From: Oscillospiraceae bacterium
Lineage (GTDB): Bacteria > Bacillota > Clostridia > Oscillospirales > Acutalibacteraceae
Assembly (NCBI GenBank): GCA_902802375.1
Contig: CADCLS010000002.1
Coordinates: forward strand, 127,210 to 191,209
Direction of reading: 5' to 3'
Length of the DNA stretch: 64,000 bases
The notes under the pieces: model-generated
Told to the model about the DNA's origin: nothing
Database searches by the model: none
What the model saw: only the letters and a program-made list of their open reading frames with translations
In this document: positions 26,825 to 35,307 of the stretch, piece by piece
How the letters are laid out: each line of letters starts with the position of its first letter
Position numbering within the stretch: the first letter of the stretch is position 1
Translations under genes and position numbers: made by a program

Positions 26825-27466
26825 TTATAGTTTTGAGTATCCGAAGCTGTTAACTATAGCATCAACCTTAATGCCTTTTTTGCAAAGCGGACATTCATGG
26901 GAATTATAGCTCGCATAATCAGGTAGGTTTTGCGGATTGAACACCGAGTTCACCTTGACGCCGCCGCACTCTTCGGCAGTTGCAAATATTGCTGAAACAC
27001 CTACAACTTCACCGCCGTAATACCTTATAGCTTCAATGGCTGAAAGCGCGGTATAACCTGTAGTAACAGATGCCGCAAGCACTAACACATGCTTTCCCGT
27101 AATAGAAGGTGTGAGATTATCTCTGAATATGAGCTGACTGCCGGTAGTATGCTCCGGAGTGATAACATAAATCGTCTGATGAGCGTTAAGATTTACAAAA
27201 TCATTTCGCGTTAAAGCGTCTGCAATACAAGTGCCTATGACCTCTGTGCCGTCAAGGCACAAAATGGTATCTACTATTGTGCTGAGCGAATAGTATTCCA
27301 TAAGCGCTTCCGCGACGGCTTTCGCTTCTGAAAGTCTGGTTTTTTGCGAAGTTACATCAATATAGTAATTAGTATGAGAGTGACCCGTTGCAAAATGGCC
27401 TTTGGTAACACGTAAAAAAAGGTTTTTGTTCTTTGTTCTTATTTTTTGAGCATTATTAGTAGGCAT
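26825..27466 (-). CDS. Phosphoribosyltransferase-fold protein with altered PRPP loop
   Basis: The 213-residue protein resembles orotate-type phosphoribosyltransferases. The expected PRPP-binding loop is at about residues 127-138 as VLVLAASVTTGY. In active enzymes this loop normally has two acidic residues (VVDDxxTTG); here they are Ala131 and Ala132. A C-terminal CPLC pair near residue 194 suggests a small metal site. Similar proteins are common in Ruminococcaceae annotations as phosphoribosyltransferases (recall). The reaction is therefore doubtful; it may bind a nucleotide or be regulatory. It is downstream of the cupin gene. Confidence 0.75.
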   Translation of the reverse strand: MPTNNAQKIRTKNKNLFLRVTKGHFATGHSHTNYYIDVTSQKTRLSEAKAVAEALMEYYSLSTIVDTILCLDGTEVIGTCIADALTRNDFVNLNAHQTIYVITPEHTTGSQLIFRDNLTPSITGKHVLVLAASVTTGYTALSAIEAIRYYGGEVVGVSAIFATAEECGGVKVNSVFNPQNLPDYASYNSHECPLCKKGIKVDAIVNSFGYSKL

Positions 27467-27529
27467 AATATAACTCCTTTACTTTTATATTCATATTTTA
27501 ACCTATTACAGTATTAAAATCAAGAAGTT

Positions 27530-27946
27530 TTAATCTTCTTCTTTTTCAGCTATACTGCGGGTTTCGTGCACAGTGCCTTTAGGATGATGAGCAGGCGCAT
27601 AAATAGTATATATTTTAAGCGGTGTGCTGCCGATGTTTTTAATATTGTGCCATGTGCCGGCAGGCACCATAACTGCATAATTGCTGTTCACTCGTTTCTG
27701 GATATTCAGGTTTTCGGCGCTGCTACCCATAAAAACTTGACCACACCCGTTTTCAATCCTGATAAACTGGTCATTGTCGGGATGCTTTTCAAGCCCGATT
27801 TCATTACCTACGGGTATTGACATTAAAGATACCTGCAAATGTTCACCCGTCCAAAGAATACGCCGATAATAGGGATTTTCGCATGCGGCACCGGCAATGT
27901 TTGCTATAAAAGGCTCGTTTCCGTAATCTATTCTGTTGTTTTGCAT
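27530..27946 (-). CDS. Cupin domain-containing protein
   Basis: The 138-residue single-domain cupin has motif 1-like sequence VGNEIGLEKHPDNDQFIRIENGCG and motif 2-like sequence VMVPAGTWHNIKNIG. The His and Glu positions could coordinate a metal. Its substrate is unknown; small cupins of this type include sugar isomerase-like and dioxygenase-like proteins. The start at 27946 has GGGGTGG upstream. It is likely cotranscribed with the phosphoribosyltransferase-like gene, 63 bases further on. Confidence 0.85.
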   Translation of the reverse strand: MQNNRIDYGNEPFIANIAGAACENPYYRRILWTGEHLQVSLMSIPVGNEIGLEKHPDNDQFIRIENGCGQVFMGSSAENLNIQKRVNSNYAVMVPAGTWHNIKNIGSTPLKIYTIYAPAHHPKGTVHETRSIAEKEED

Positions 27947-28305
27947 TATACCACCCCTAATTAGATTATAGTAAATTATATTAACTGTAATGTGATAAAA
28001 TACTGACTAATTATTTTATACTGTTCGGCAGATAATCGTTATCACAAGCGTTGACTATAATATAGCGGATATGACTGCAAAAATACGCTTAAAAGCAATA
28101 GCAAAGAACAAATTTGTATTATATTTATTTTACACAATCGCCAAATGTTAATAAATTTTATCGATTTTATATTAAAAAGGCATTGATTTTTCAAAAAGTT
28201 TGTGATAATATTAAAGTAAACATAAATATGTGCTGTGAATTTATATTATTTTTTGTATTATACGATAATCTTTATGACACACAAATTTATTGAGGAGGAA
28301 TGAAA
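27947..28305. promoter_or_regulatory. A+T-rich divergent intergenic region with promoter for the esterase-like gene
   Basis: This 359-base gap separates the cupin from the exoprotein. On the plus strand TTGATT (28183-28188) and TAATAT (28206-28211) are spaced by 17 bases, predicting a start near 28218 and a leader of about 88 bases ending in AGGAGG at 28293-28298. Minus-strand TATAAT-like boxes occur at 27965-27970 and 27975-27980 but lack a good -35. No small ORF or stable hairpin was recognised. Confidence 0.55.
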
Positions 28306-31300
28306 ATGCAAATCAATTCACTCAAAAAGCTTGCCAGTCTTCTGTTGTGCGTGGCGCTTATGTTCACGGCAGTACCGGCAATGCTGATAGCTTCTGCCGA
28401 TGATCTTCCGGCAGAACTGGTTATTACTGATTGCGAAACTACCACCGGTTGGGTAGTAGGCGGCGGTACCGGTATTGCTATTAACAATAACGGATTTACG
28501 GGTAAAGCCATCGCGCGCGACATCAGTTACGGTGCGAACCGAAACTTAACCTATAATGCGCCTACAGCTCTTGATATTTCTCCGTATCAGACGCTTAAGT
28601 GGGATATGATGTTCCATACAGGTGCTAAACCTACGCTATGGCCTGCAGTAGTTGCCGCATACGATCAGAATATCTATGTTAAAATCGGTTCTTCAGCGAG
28701 CGATTATAATGTATATCGTCTTGCCAAGATGACGGTTACTCAGGATACCGGAAATAATCTTTGGTATCATTTTTCTGTCAATATGGATGATCCAACAAGC
28801 AAGACCGGCAGTTTCGATCCTACTAAAATGACTATTTTCTATTTTTCAACCATTGATGGAGCGTATAACTCATCAGTACCGGGTGGTCATATCAGATTTG
28901 ATAATATCCGTGTTACCGATCTGCGCAGTTCCGGCGAAGAAGGCGGTGAAGGCGGTGAGATAGGCCCGAGTGAGACGATAGTTTTATCTGACGGCAGCGA
29001 CGCCGCAACTCGTTGGACCTATCGCGGAAGCGCGGCGGCACAGAACACTGCTAACGGCAACCCGGGTGCATGCGTTCATGCGGCAGCCGGCAACGGCGCA
29101 CTGCGCGAAATGGTATTTACACCGGAAAGCCCGGTTGATATGTCAGGCCGTACAAAAATCGAATGGGATATGTGCGCATTTATGAGCAAAGATCCTTATA
29201 CTGAGAGCTTTGAAGAATTGAAGACCGCTTATGCCTCTACTATGAAGCTTACAGTAAGCGATGGTACTAAAACTGCCGATATTCCGGTATCAGAATGGGA
29301 AATCGGCGAGTTACAGACCGGCGGTCGCTGGCGTACATTTGGCGCTTCTCTTGCAGATCGCGGACTTAACCTTAAAAATATTGTGTCATTCCAGTGGGTT
29401 GCAGTGCCAACCGGTACGGGGACCAATACCTCGATAGCTGAAATGTTCTATCGCTTTGACAATGTAAAGGCTCTTGAGGATACTTCATCATCAGGCGGCG
29501 AAGGCGGCGAGACAGGCTCGAGCGATCCTGTAGTTTTATCTGACGGCAGCGATGCTAAGGCTCGTTGGACCTATCGCGGGAGTGCTGCAATACCCAATAC
29601 TGCTAACGGCAACCCCGATGCGTGTGTTCACGCCGAAACTGGCAACGGCGCACTGCGTGAAATGAGATTTACACCGGAAAACCCGGTTGATATGTCAGGT
29701 CGTACAACTCTTGAGTGGGATATGGCGGCTTTCCTGAGTGCCAGTCCATTTACTGAGAACTTTGATGCTTCATTTAAGGCTTACCGTGATACTATCAATC
29801 TTAAAGTGTCTGATGGTAGTAAAACAGTAACCATTCCTGTATCTGATTGGCAGATTGGCGAAGCTTCGAGTACCAAATGGCGAAATTTTGCAGTATCGCT
29901 TGCCGATCGCGGATTAAACCTTAAAAATATCGTATACTTTGAGTGGTGCTTTGTAGCCACCGGAGCAGCGGTTAACAGCACTGTTGAAAATATGTATTAC
30001 CGCTTCGATAATGTTAAAGCAAATAATAACACAGTAACTCCTGTCGGTGAACCGGTTGACCTTGTTAACACCTATTTTACTGACGGTATGATGTTCCAGC
30101 AGAATAAAGCTATGAACATCTTCGGCGCTACTCCTGCTGCAAATCAGGCTGTAAAAGCAGAGCTTATAAAGGGCGGTACTGTACTTGAAACAAAAAATAT
30201 CACTTCTGATGCTAACAGAAAATGGAGTACTGCGTTCAGCGCCCGCGCCGGTGGATATGATAAGTACAGTATCAAGCTTTATCTTAACAATACCCTTGTT
30301 CAGACAATTAGCGATATAGTTATAGGTGAGTTGTGGCTTGCATCCGGTCAGTCCAATATGGAATATTTCATCGGATGGGTAATTCACGAGACTTCCGAAT
30401 ACGAGGCAATATATAACGAGAATGTACGCATATTCTCGGAGCCTTTGATAGGGAATACTAATGTTGAGTCCAGCCCGAGCGATAACATAGTAGGAGCTTA
30501 TTGGACGAAGGGCACTTCCAAATCAAACATTCAGTATCTCTCGGCAATAGCATATTATATGTGTTCGTCGCTGGAAAAAGAGTTGCATGTACCTGTAGGT
30601 TATATAAATACCGCTAAGGGTAGCTCTGTTATTGAATCATGGCTTCCGCGTGAAGTTATTGACGGCAACGCGACAGTAAAAGCAAAGTTGCAAGCTCGCA
30701 ACGAATACTTTACTGAGACTGAGTTGGCGGCAAAGACTAACAACTGGAAATATATGACCACACTTTACAACACCCGCATTTCTCCGATTGCCGGTATCAA
30801 CATTGCCGGTATGCTGTGGTATCAAGGCGAAAGCAACATAAAGTATGCCGAGTCTAACGGCAAACATTCTTACTATGAGGCGGCTCTTTCAGAGCTTATT
30901 GATACCTACAGTGAGATGTTTGGCTTTGACGGTGATATGCCGTTTATCGTGGCACATTTGGCACCTTATAACAACAAAACAAACCGCCCAAGCGATTATT
31001 CATGGATTACAGCGTCATTCTCCGAGTCAATATCCAAAGTGGCCTCAACGGCTGACGCGAATGTAATGCAGATTCCGCTTTATGACCTCTCTCTTGAGTA
31101 TAAAAACTGGATGCAGAGTACCTCCAGCCATGATTATGACCCAATACATCCGGTTGATAAAATTTCTGTCGCTGCACGCTTCTACAGTGCGGCAATGAAC
31201 GGTGTATATGGCGGCACAAATGCTAAGACTGCTCCTACCGTATCTGATATGTCTATAAGCGGAAAGAAAGTTGTATTGACATTTGATAATGTCGGCACAG

Positions 31301-32979
31301 GTCTTAAGTCCTTAGGATCTGAGGTCAAAGGCTTCGCAGTTGCCGGTAGCGACCGCGTATTTGTAAAAGCGAAAGCGAAAATCACCGGTACAAATACAGT
31401 TGAGGTCTACAGTGATTATGTTAATGTTCCTGTTGCGGTGACCTATGCATTTGCATCTTTTGCAACTGAGGCAAATCTCGCCGGCGGCAGTAATATTCCG
31501 GCAGTACCGTACCGTAGTGACGATGTCACATCCACCTATTATCTCTGGCTTGATTGGACTGACTTTGATCACCTTGAGACCTTTGACGGCGGCACAGTAA
31601 AGGATGTTGCAGATTATAAACCGACATATACATTCTCTGACGGTGCTGAAGGTACTATAGTTAACGATACAGCCCTTCGCTTACATTATACCGCAGGTGA
31701 AGCTTATGTTGCTCCTGCTTTGAGCTTTACAAACGGTGCGCCTATTGCAAACTATATTTCCAACTATAAAGGCATTGCAATAACCGTTAAGAATGAGGAT
31801 GCTCGCGCTAAGCAGATTGCACTTCAGATAAAGACCGGAAATAATACCTATTATGCCGGCACAACCGGCGGTTCCTCTCACATCTACTATACACTGCCTG
31901 CAAACGCAGATCATACAACCTTCACTTTTGATATTGGCTCAAAGCTTTGGATCAGCGAGACACAACAGTCGGGCAATGCTGCTATGATTAACAGTATTTC
32001 TGAATTAAAGATTATTGTGGTTGATTCCGCCTCAGGCTCTGTTATCATCTCCGATGCATGCGTGCGTAACGATGACCTTAGCGACGAATTGCCGGAAATT
32101 AAAGTTTCAGGGGCCGCGCTTACACTTCATAACAATATAGCTATTAAATTTGCGGTTAATAAGTCGGTTATAAACGCTTACGACAGCGCTTATGCGATAG
32201 CTACCTTTGATGGTGTCGACAGACGCATAGATACCTATGCCGTAAACGGCGATTATTACCTCTTTGAGTTCAGAGATATTTCTCCGGATAAGATGGGCGA
32301 TATGATAAGCGTCAAGGTGTATGGCGTTAAAGATGAACAGGAAACTGTGAGCGGTGCATTTGAATACAGTGTTTTAAGCTACTGCAATGCCGCGCTTGAG
32401 TTGTACTCAAATAATGCTAAGTTGCGTACAATGATTGTTGATATGCTTAACTATGGAGCCGCTGCTCAGTTATATACAAATCATAATACAGATAATCTTG
32501 TTAACAGTGGTTTGACAGCTACTCAAAAGGCTTGGGCAAGCGCAGATGTGGCGCTAAGTAACAACCAAAGCGTAGATTCTGCTGTTTCCAATCCGTCTGT
32601 GATATGGAGTGGTGCAAGCCTCACCCTCGGTAATTCCGTTACCATGAACTTCCAGTTTAAAACTGAATCAATTGACGGTTTAACATTTAAGATTACAGAT
32701 GCCGATGGTAACGAGATAGCAGTTGTAAATAGCAATAGCTTTATTGCCAAAGGTGACAATAAGTACCTTATACGCTTCCGCAGAATTCACGCCGGTCAAA
32801 TGAGCGATTTGTTCTTTGTAACCGCTTATCGCGGCGGTGTGGCTGTAAGTAACACCCTTCAATACAGTGTAGAGTCATATGCTGCTTATATTTCTGAAAA
32901 CAGTTCAAATGAAAGACTGGTAAATCTGGTAAACGCTATGATGAAATACGGCAAAGCCGCAAACATCTTTGCGCGATAA
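28306..32979 (+). CDS. Giant secreted sialate O-acetylesterase-like protein with repeated accessory domains
   Basis: The ATG at 28306 is 7 bases after AGGAGG; an ATG at 28300 is too close to it. The product of about 1557 residues has a signal peptide (about residues 1-28). A first jelly-roll-like module (30-205) is followed by two near-identical ones (about 223-390 and 406-570, DNA period 552 bases) joined by GGEGGE linkers. An SASA/SGNH esterase domain spans about 585-1000 with nucleophile GQSNM (Ser about 683) and D-x-x-H (Asp 945, His 948). Another beta module is at about 1070-1255, then a duplicated C-terminal domain (1265-1415 and 1429-1557). No LPXTG anchor is seen. It probably deacetylates surface or host glycans. 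Confidence 0.9.
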   Translation: MQINSLKKLASLLLCVALMFTAVPAMLIASADDLPAELVITDCETTTGWVVGGGTGIAINNNGFTGKAIARDISYGANRNLTYNAPTALDISPYQTLKWDMMFHTGAKPTLWPAVVAAYDQNIYVKIGSSASDYNVYRLAKMTVTQDTGNNLWYHFSVNMDDPTSKTGSFDPTKMTIFYFSTIDGAYNSSVPGGHIRFDNIRVTDLRSSGEEGGEGGEIGPSETIVLSDGSDAATRWTYRGSAAAQNTANGNPGACVHAAAGNGALREMVFTPESPVDMSGRTKIEWDMCAFMSKDPYTESFEELKTAYASTMKLTVSDGTKTADIPVSEWEIGELQTGGRWRTFGASLADRGLNLKNIVSFQWVAVPTGTGTNTSIAEMFYRFDNVKALEDTSSSGGEGGETGSSDPVVLSDGSDAKARWTYRGSAAIPNTANGNPDACVHAETGNGALREMRFTPENPVDMSGRTTLEWDMAAFLSASPFTENFDASFKAYRDTINLKVSDGSKTVTIPVSDWQIGEASSTKWRNFAVSLADRGLNLKNIVYFEWCFVATGAAVNSTVENMYYRFDNVKANNNTVTPVGEPVDLVNTYFTDGMMFQQNKAMNIFGATPAANQAVKAELIKGGTVLETKNITSDANRKWSTAFSARAGGYDKYSIKLYLNNTLVQTISDIVIGELWLASGQSNMEYFIGWVIHETSEYEAIYNENVRIFSEPLIGNTNVESSPSDNIVGAYWTKGTSKSNIQYLSAIAYYMCSSLEKELHVPVGYINTAKGSSVIESWLPREVIDGNATVKAKLQARNEYFTETELAAKTNNWKYMTTLYNTRISPIAGINIAGMLWYQGESNIKYAESNGKHSYYEAALSELIDTYSEMFGFDGDMPFIVAHLAPYNNKTNRPSDYSWITASFSESISKVASTADANVMQIPLYDLSLEYKNWMQSTSSHDYDPIHPVDKISVAARFYSAAMNGVYGGTNAKTAPTVSDMSISGKKVVLTFDNVGTGLKSLGSEVKGFAVAGSDRVFVKAKAKITGTNTVEVYSDYVNVPVAVTYAFASFATEANLAGGSNIPAVPYRSDDVTSTYYLWLDWTDFDHLETFDGGTVKDVADYKPTYTFSDGAEGTIVNDTALRLHYTAGEAYVAPALSFTNGAPIANYISNYKGIAITVKNEDARAKQIALQIKTGNNTYYAGTTGGSSHIYYTLPANADHTTFTFDIGSKLWISETQQSGNAAMINSISELKIIVVDSASGSVIISDACVRNDDLSDELPEIKVSGAALTLHNNIAIKFAVNKSVINAYDSAYAIATFDGVDRRIDTYAVNGDYYLFEFRDISPDKMGDMISVKVYGVKDEQETVSGAFEYSVLSYCNAALELYSNNAKLRTMIVDMLNYGAAAQLYTNHNTDNLVNSGLTATQKAWASADVALSNNQSVDSAVSNPSVIWSGASLTLGNSVTMNFQFKTESIDGLTFKITDADGNEIAVVNSNSFIAKGDNKYLIRFRRIHAGQMSDLFFVTAYRGGVAVSNTLQYSVESYAAYISENSSNERLVNLVNAMMKYGKAANIFAR

Positions 32980-32992
32980 GGAGGAATTGCCG

Positions 32993-33139
32993 ATGAAAAG
33001 CTTCGAAAAAAGATTTGAGATACCTGAATTTGAATTGATAGAATTAGAGGAAGTTGATATAATGCTTGCAAGCACAGAAGTTCCTCTTATCGACGATGAA
33101 GAGCAGGGGATAGATTTACCGATTATCCCTATAGGATGA
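32993..33139 (+). CDS. 48-residue acidic micropeptide of unknown function
   Basis: The ATG at 32993 has GGAGG 8 bases upstream, directly after the exoprotein stop, so the two are cotranslated. The peptide has a basic start (MKSFEKRFEIP), an acidic hydrophobic middle (EFELIELEEVDIMLAS) and the end GIDLPIIPIG. No signal, cysteine or membrane helix is present. Short clostridial proteins with a PE-E...FE...EDVI-type pattern look similar (recall, unverified). It could be a leader-like or complex-forming partner of the exoprotein. Confidence 0.7.
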   Translation: MKSFEKRFEIPEFELIELEEVDIMLASTEVPLIDDEEQGIDLPIIPIG

Positions 33140-33140
33140 T

Positions 33141-33207
33141 AAACCGTACGGTTTAACAACTTGTCTATTGTCATTATGGGCACGCCGTCCGATGTGTCGG
33201 TGTGCCC
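33141..33207. repeat. Palindrome and hairpin between the micropeptide and lipoprotein genes
   Basis: AAACCGTACGGTTT at 33141-33154 is a perfect 14-base palindrome two bases after the micropeptide stop. A second inverted repeat has 10-base-pair arms, GGGCACGCCG at 33178-33187 and CGGTGTGCCC at 33198-33207, with a 10-base loop. Neither has a T-run, so they may stabilise or attenuate the message rather than end it. Confidence 0.6.
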
Positions 33208-33230
33208 GGTGATTTATGTGAGGTAAAGAT

Positions 33231-33593
33231 ATGAAAAAATGCATATTATTAATAATCGTTCTACTAGTGAGTTTATCCGCTGTAGGTTGTAAGAATAGCC
33301 ATAAAGACACGACATCAAATGCTTATATAATCACTAACGAGGCTTCCGATACACAGTCAATTTCGGATATATCCGAGAATAATGACATCAGCTCAACTTC
33401 CAATGAAAAGTCTATAATATCAAAAAAATCTACCGGTACATCGGCGGTGCCTGATATATCGGATGACACTGCCTCTTCTGACGAATCATCCGGCTCAAAA
33501 AATTCGCAGGACGATAAAAGCAATACAAGCAATGAGTCTGTCACCGTAGGGGATAACGGCGAAATAGAACTGCCACTCATAATATTTGACTGA
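33231..33593 (+). CDS. Small Ser/Asp-rich lipoprotein
   Basis: The 120-residue product has a lipoprotein signal with lipobox SAVGC (Cys about residue 20). It continues as a low-complexity segment rich in Ser, Asp, Asn, Thr and Lys that is likely extended and disordered. The last residues, GDNGEIELPLIIFD, form a hydrophobic end resembling the GIDLPIIPIG end of the micropeptide 91 bases upstream. A ribosome site GTGAGGT precedes the start. It may be a surface tether or receptor for a product of the same unit (inference). Confidence 0.75.
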   Translation: MKKCILLIIVLLVSLSAVGCKNSHKDTTSNAYIITNEASDTQSISDISENNDISSTSNEKSIISKKSTGTSAVPDISDDTASSDESSGSKNSQDDKSNTSNESVTVGDNGEIELPLIIFD

Positions 33594-33673
33594 TTTTATA
33601 TTAATACTTTTCATTTTTTATTTAGAAAACCCTATCATGGCGGATTTAATTAAAAATTAATAATACAAAGCTA

Positions 33674-33703
33674 AAAATCCTACCACTTTCGTGATAGGAT
33701 TTT
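33674..33703 (+). terminator. Terminator-like hairpin after the lipoprotein gene
   Basis: Arms AAAATCCTA and TAGGATTTT pair, with CAC/GTG continuing after one mismatch. T-rich sequence follows. It lies 81 bases after the lipoprotein stop and just before the left repeat module. Confidence 0.7.
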
Positions 33704-33714
33704 CGCTTTGGTTA

Positions 33715-33797
33715 GAGTGTTTATAACTTAAGTTAAAAACGCGAGGTAGCAACTATAAAAAAAGAGAACCTCAACTGCGCGTTTGCAGTCAAGGCTC
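33715..33797. repeat. Left repeat module flanking the glycan cassette
   Basis: This segment begins GAGTGTTTATAAC and ends in a hairpin-forming GAGAACCTCAACTGCGCG to AAGGCTCT block. It matches 51490-51575 at the other side of the cassette in the same orientation, with roughly four-fifths identity by eye and a perfect core of about 23 bases. On the minus strand the hairpin is followed by a T-run, as in a terminator. No minus-strand gene ends here, so its presence needs another explanation. Confidence 0.7.
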
Positions 33798-33950
33798 TCA
33801 ATGTTGGAACATTGATAACGAACTTTAGTGTGGTAAAGATATTATAGTATAGAATGTTTGAATTAGCAATATTAAATCTTAAAGGCTCTTTATCAACAAA
33901 ATAAAGCCAAAAATCGCAGATGGTAATTAGTGATTTCGAGGGTAAATTAA

Positions 33951-33979
33951 TTGACAAATTTCGCTTGATGTAGTACAAT
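33951..33979 (+). promoter_or_regulatory. Strong promoter for the glycan cassette
   Basis: TTGACA at 33951-33956 and TACAAT at 33974-33979 are spaced by 17 bases. Transcription would start near 33986, leaving an untranslated leader of about 135 bases before the first glycosyltransferase gene. Confidence 0.78.
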
Positions 33980-33985
33980 TAATTA

Positions 33986-34122
33986 AACAAAATAGTTTGG
34001 TATGGGTTGATGTATTTTTTGAGAGCTGTTATGGAGAAAGCCTTGCTGCATGAAAACAGGCGGCATAGCCTAAGAGAGTATATAGGTGCAGAATAAAGAG
34101 AAAGAATTCGCTGAGTGATGAT
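33986..34122 (+). promoter_or_regulatory. Long 5' leader of the glycan operon, class not recognised
   Basis: The leader contains a G+C-richer patch around 34035-34075 in which TGCTGC and GCGGCA can pair around a 10-base loop. No known riboswitch or ops-like element was recognised. Long leaders before glycan operons are sometimes sites of NusG-paralog (LoaP) antitermination; this is only an analogy. Confidence 0.35.
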
Positions 34123-35301
34123 ATGAAGATATTAGTTATTTGTCAATATTATTATCCTGAACCGTTCCGTATCTCTGATATTTGTGAAGGGCTTGCTGAG
34201 CGCGGCCATGATGTAACAGTCGTGACGGGTGTGCCCAATTATCCGGAGGGCATAATTTATAAAGGTTATGAGGGCGGAGAAAATCGATATGAGGTAATTG
34301 GCGGTGTTAACGTTTATCGGTGTAATACAATTCCTCGCAAAACAGGAGCTTTTTATCGTATTTTGAATTACTACAGTTATCCCCGTTCTTCAACAAAGCT
34401 TATTAATAAATTAAATATTGATTTTGATGTGGTTTTTATATATCAGCTTTCACCAATAATGATGGCAAAAGCAGGAATAGAGTACGCAAAATCACATCAA
34501 AAACCTTGCATTCTTTATTGCCTTGATCTGTGGCCGAAGAGCCTTGTCGCAGGTGGTTTAAGAGAAAACTCCATTATTTATAAGCACTATCATAAAGTGT
34601 CTGCAAGTATATATAATTCGGTTGATAAGATTCTTATAACTTCCCAGTCTTTTTCGGATTATTTTGTGAACGAATTCGGAATTGACAAATCAAAAATAGA
34701 GTATTTGCCGCAATATGCGGAGGAAATTTTTGAGAATGTCTCTCAAAAGGAACCGGGTGCGGTTTTTGATTTTGTGTTCGCCGGCAATATAGGAACTGCT
34801 CAGAGCGTGATTACAATAGTTAAGGCTGCTGAAATTCTTATAGACGAACCGGTACGATTTCATATAGTCGGCTCAGGTATAGAACTTCAAAATTTGCAGA
34901 AATATGCCGATGAACACAAATTAAAAAATGTTACCTTCTACGGTAGGAGACCATTAGAAGAAATGCCTGAGTTTTATTCTATGGCTGATGCTATGCTTTT
35001 AACGCTTAAGTCCGACCCCGTATTGAGCATGACGCTTCCCGGCAAGATTCAGTCATATATGGCGGCAGGTAAGCCGATTATCGCCGCTATTAACGGTGAA
35101 GCCGAGAAAGTTATGAAAGAATCAAATTGCGGCTTTTGCGGATCGGCAGAAAATGCAATTGAGCTTGCCTGTAATATAAGACTGTTTATCAAGCATAAAG
35201 ATGTGCTTTCATTTGTAGAGAACTCACGCGCTTATTACGAAAAGCATTTTAATAAGGAAAGTTTTATGTGCGAGCTGGAAAAAGCACTAAACACAAGATA
35301 A
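34123..35301 (+). CDS. Glycosyltransferase family 4 (WbuB-like)
   Basis: The 392-residue protein has a GT-B fold. The N-terminal domain starts with a Rossmann strand (MKILVICQYYYPEPFR), followed by GHDVTVVTGVPNYPEG, a pattern seen in WbuB-type transferases. The C-terminal nucleotide-sugar domain includes FVFAGNIGTAQSV and LPGKIQSYMAAGKPIIAA. It would add a sugar to a lipid-linked intermediate in the cytoplasm. It is the first gene after the cassette promoter; the donor sugar cannot be deduced. The ribosome site is weak. Confidence 0.88.
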   Translation: MKILVICQYYYPEPFRISDICEGLAERGHDVTVVTGVPNYPEGIIYKGYEGGENRYEVIGGVNVYRCNTIPRKTGAFYRILNYYSYPRSSTKLINKLNIDFDVVFIYQLSPIMMAKAGIEYAKSHQKPCILYCLDLWPKSLVAGGLRENSIIYKHYHKVSASIYNSVDKILITSQSFSDYFVNEFGIDKSKIEYLPQYAEEIFENVSQKEPGAVFDFVFAGNIGTAQSVITIVKAAEILIDEPVRFHIVGSGIELQNLQKYADEHKLKNVTFYGRRPLEEMPEFYSMADAMLLTLKSDPVLSMTLPGKIQSYMAAGKPIIAAINGEAEKVMKESNCGFCGSAENAIELACNIRLFIKHKDVLSFVENSRAYYEKHFNKESFMCELEKALNTR

Positions 35302-35307
35302 ATTACA

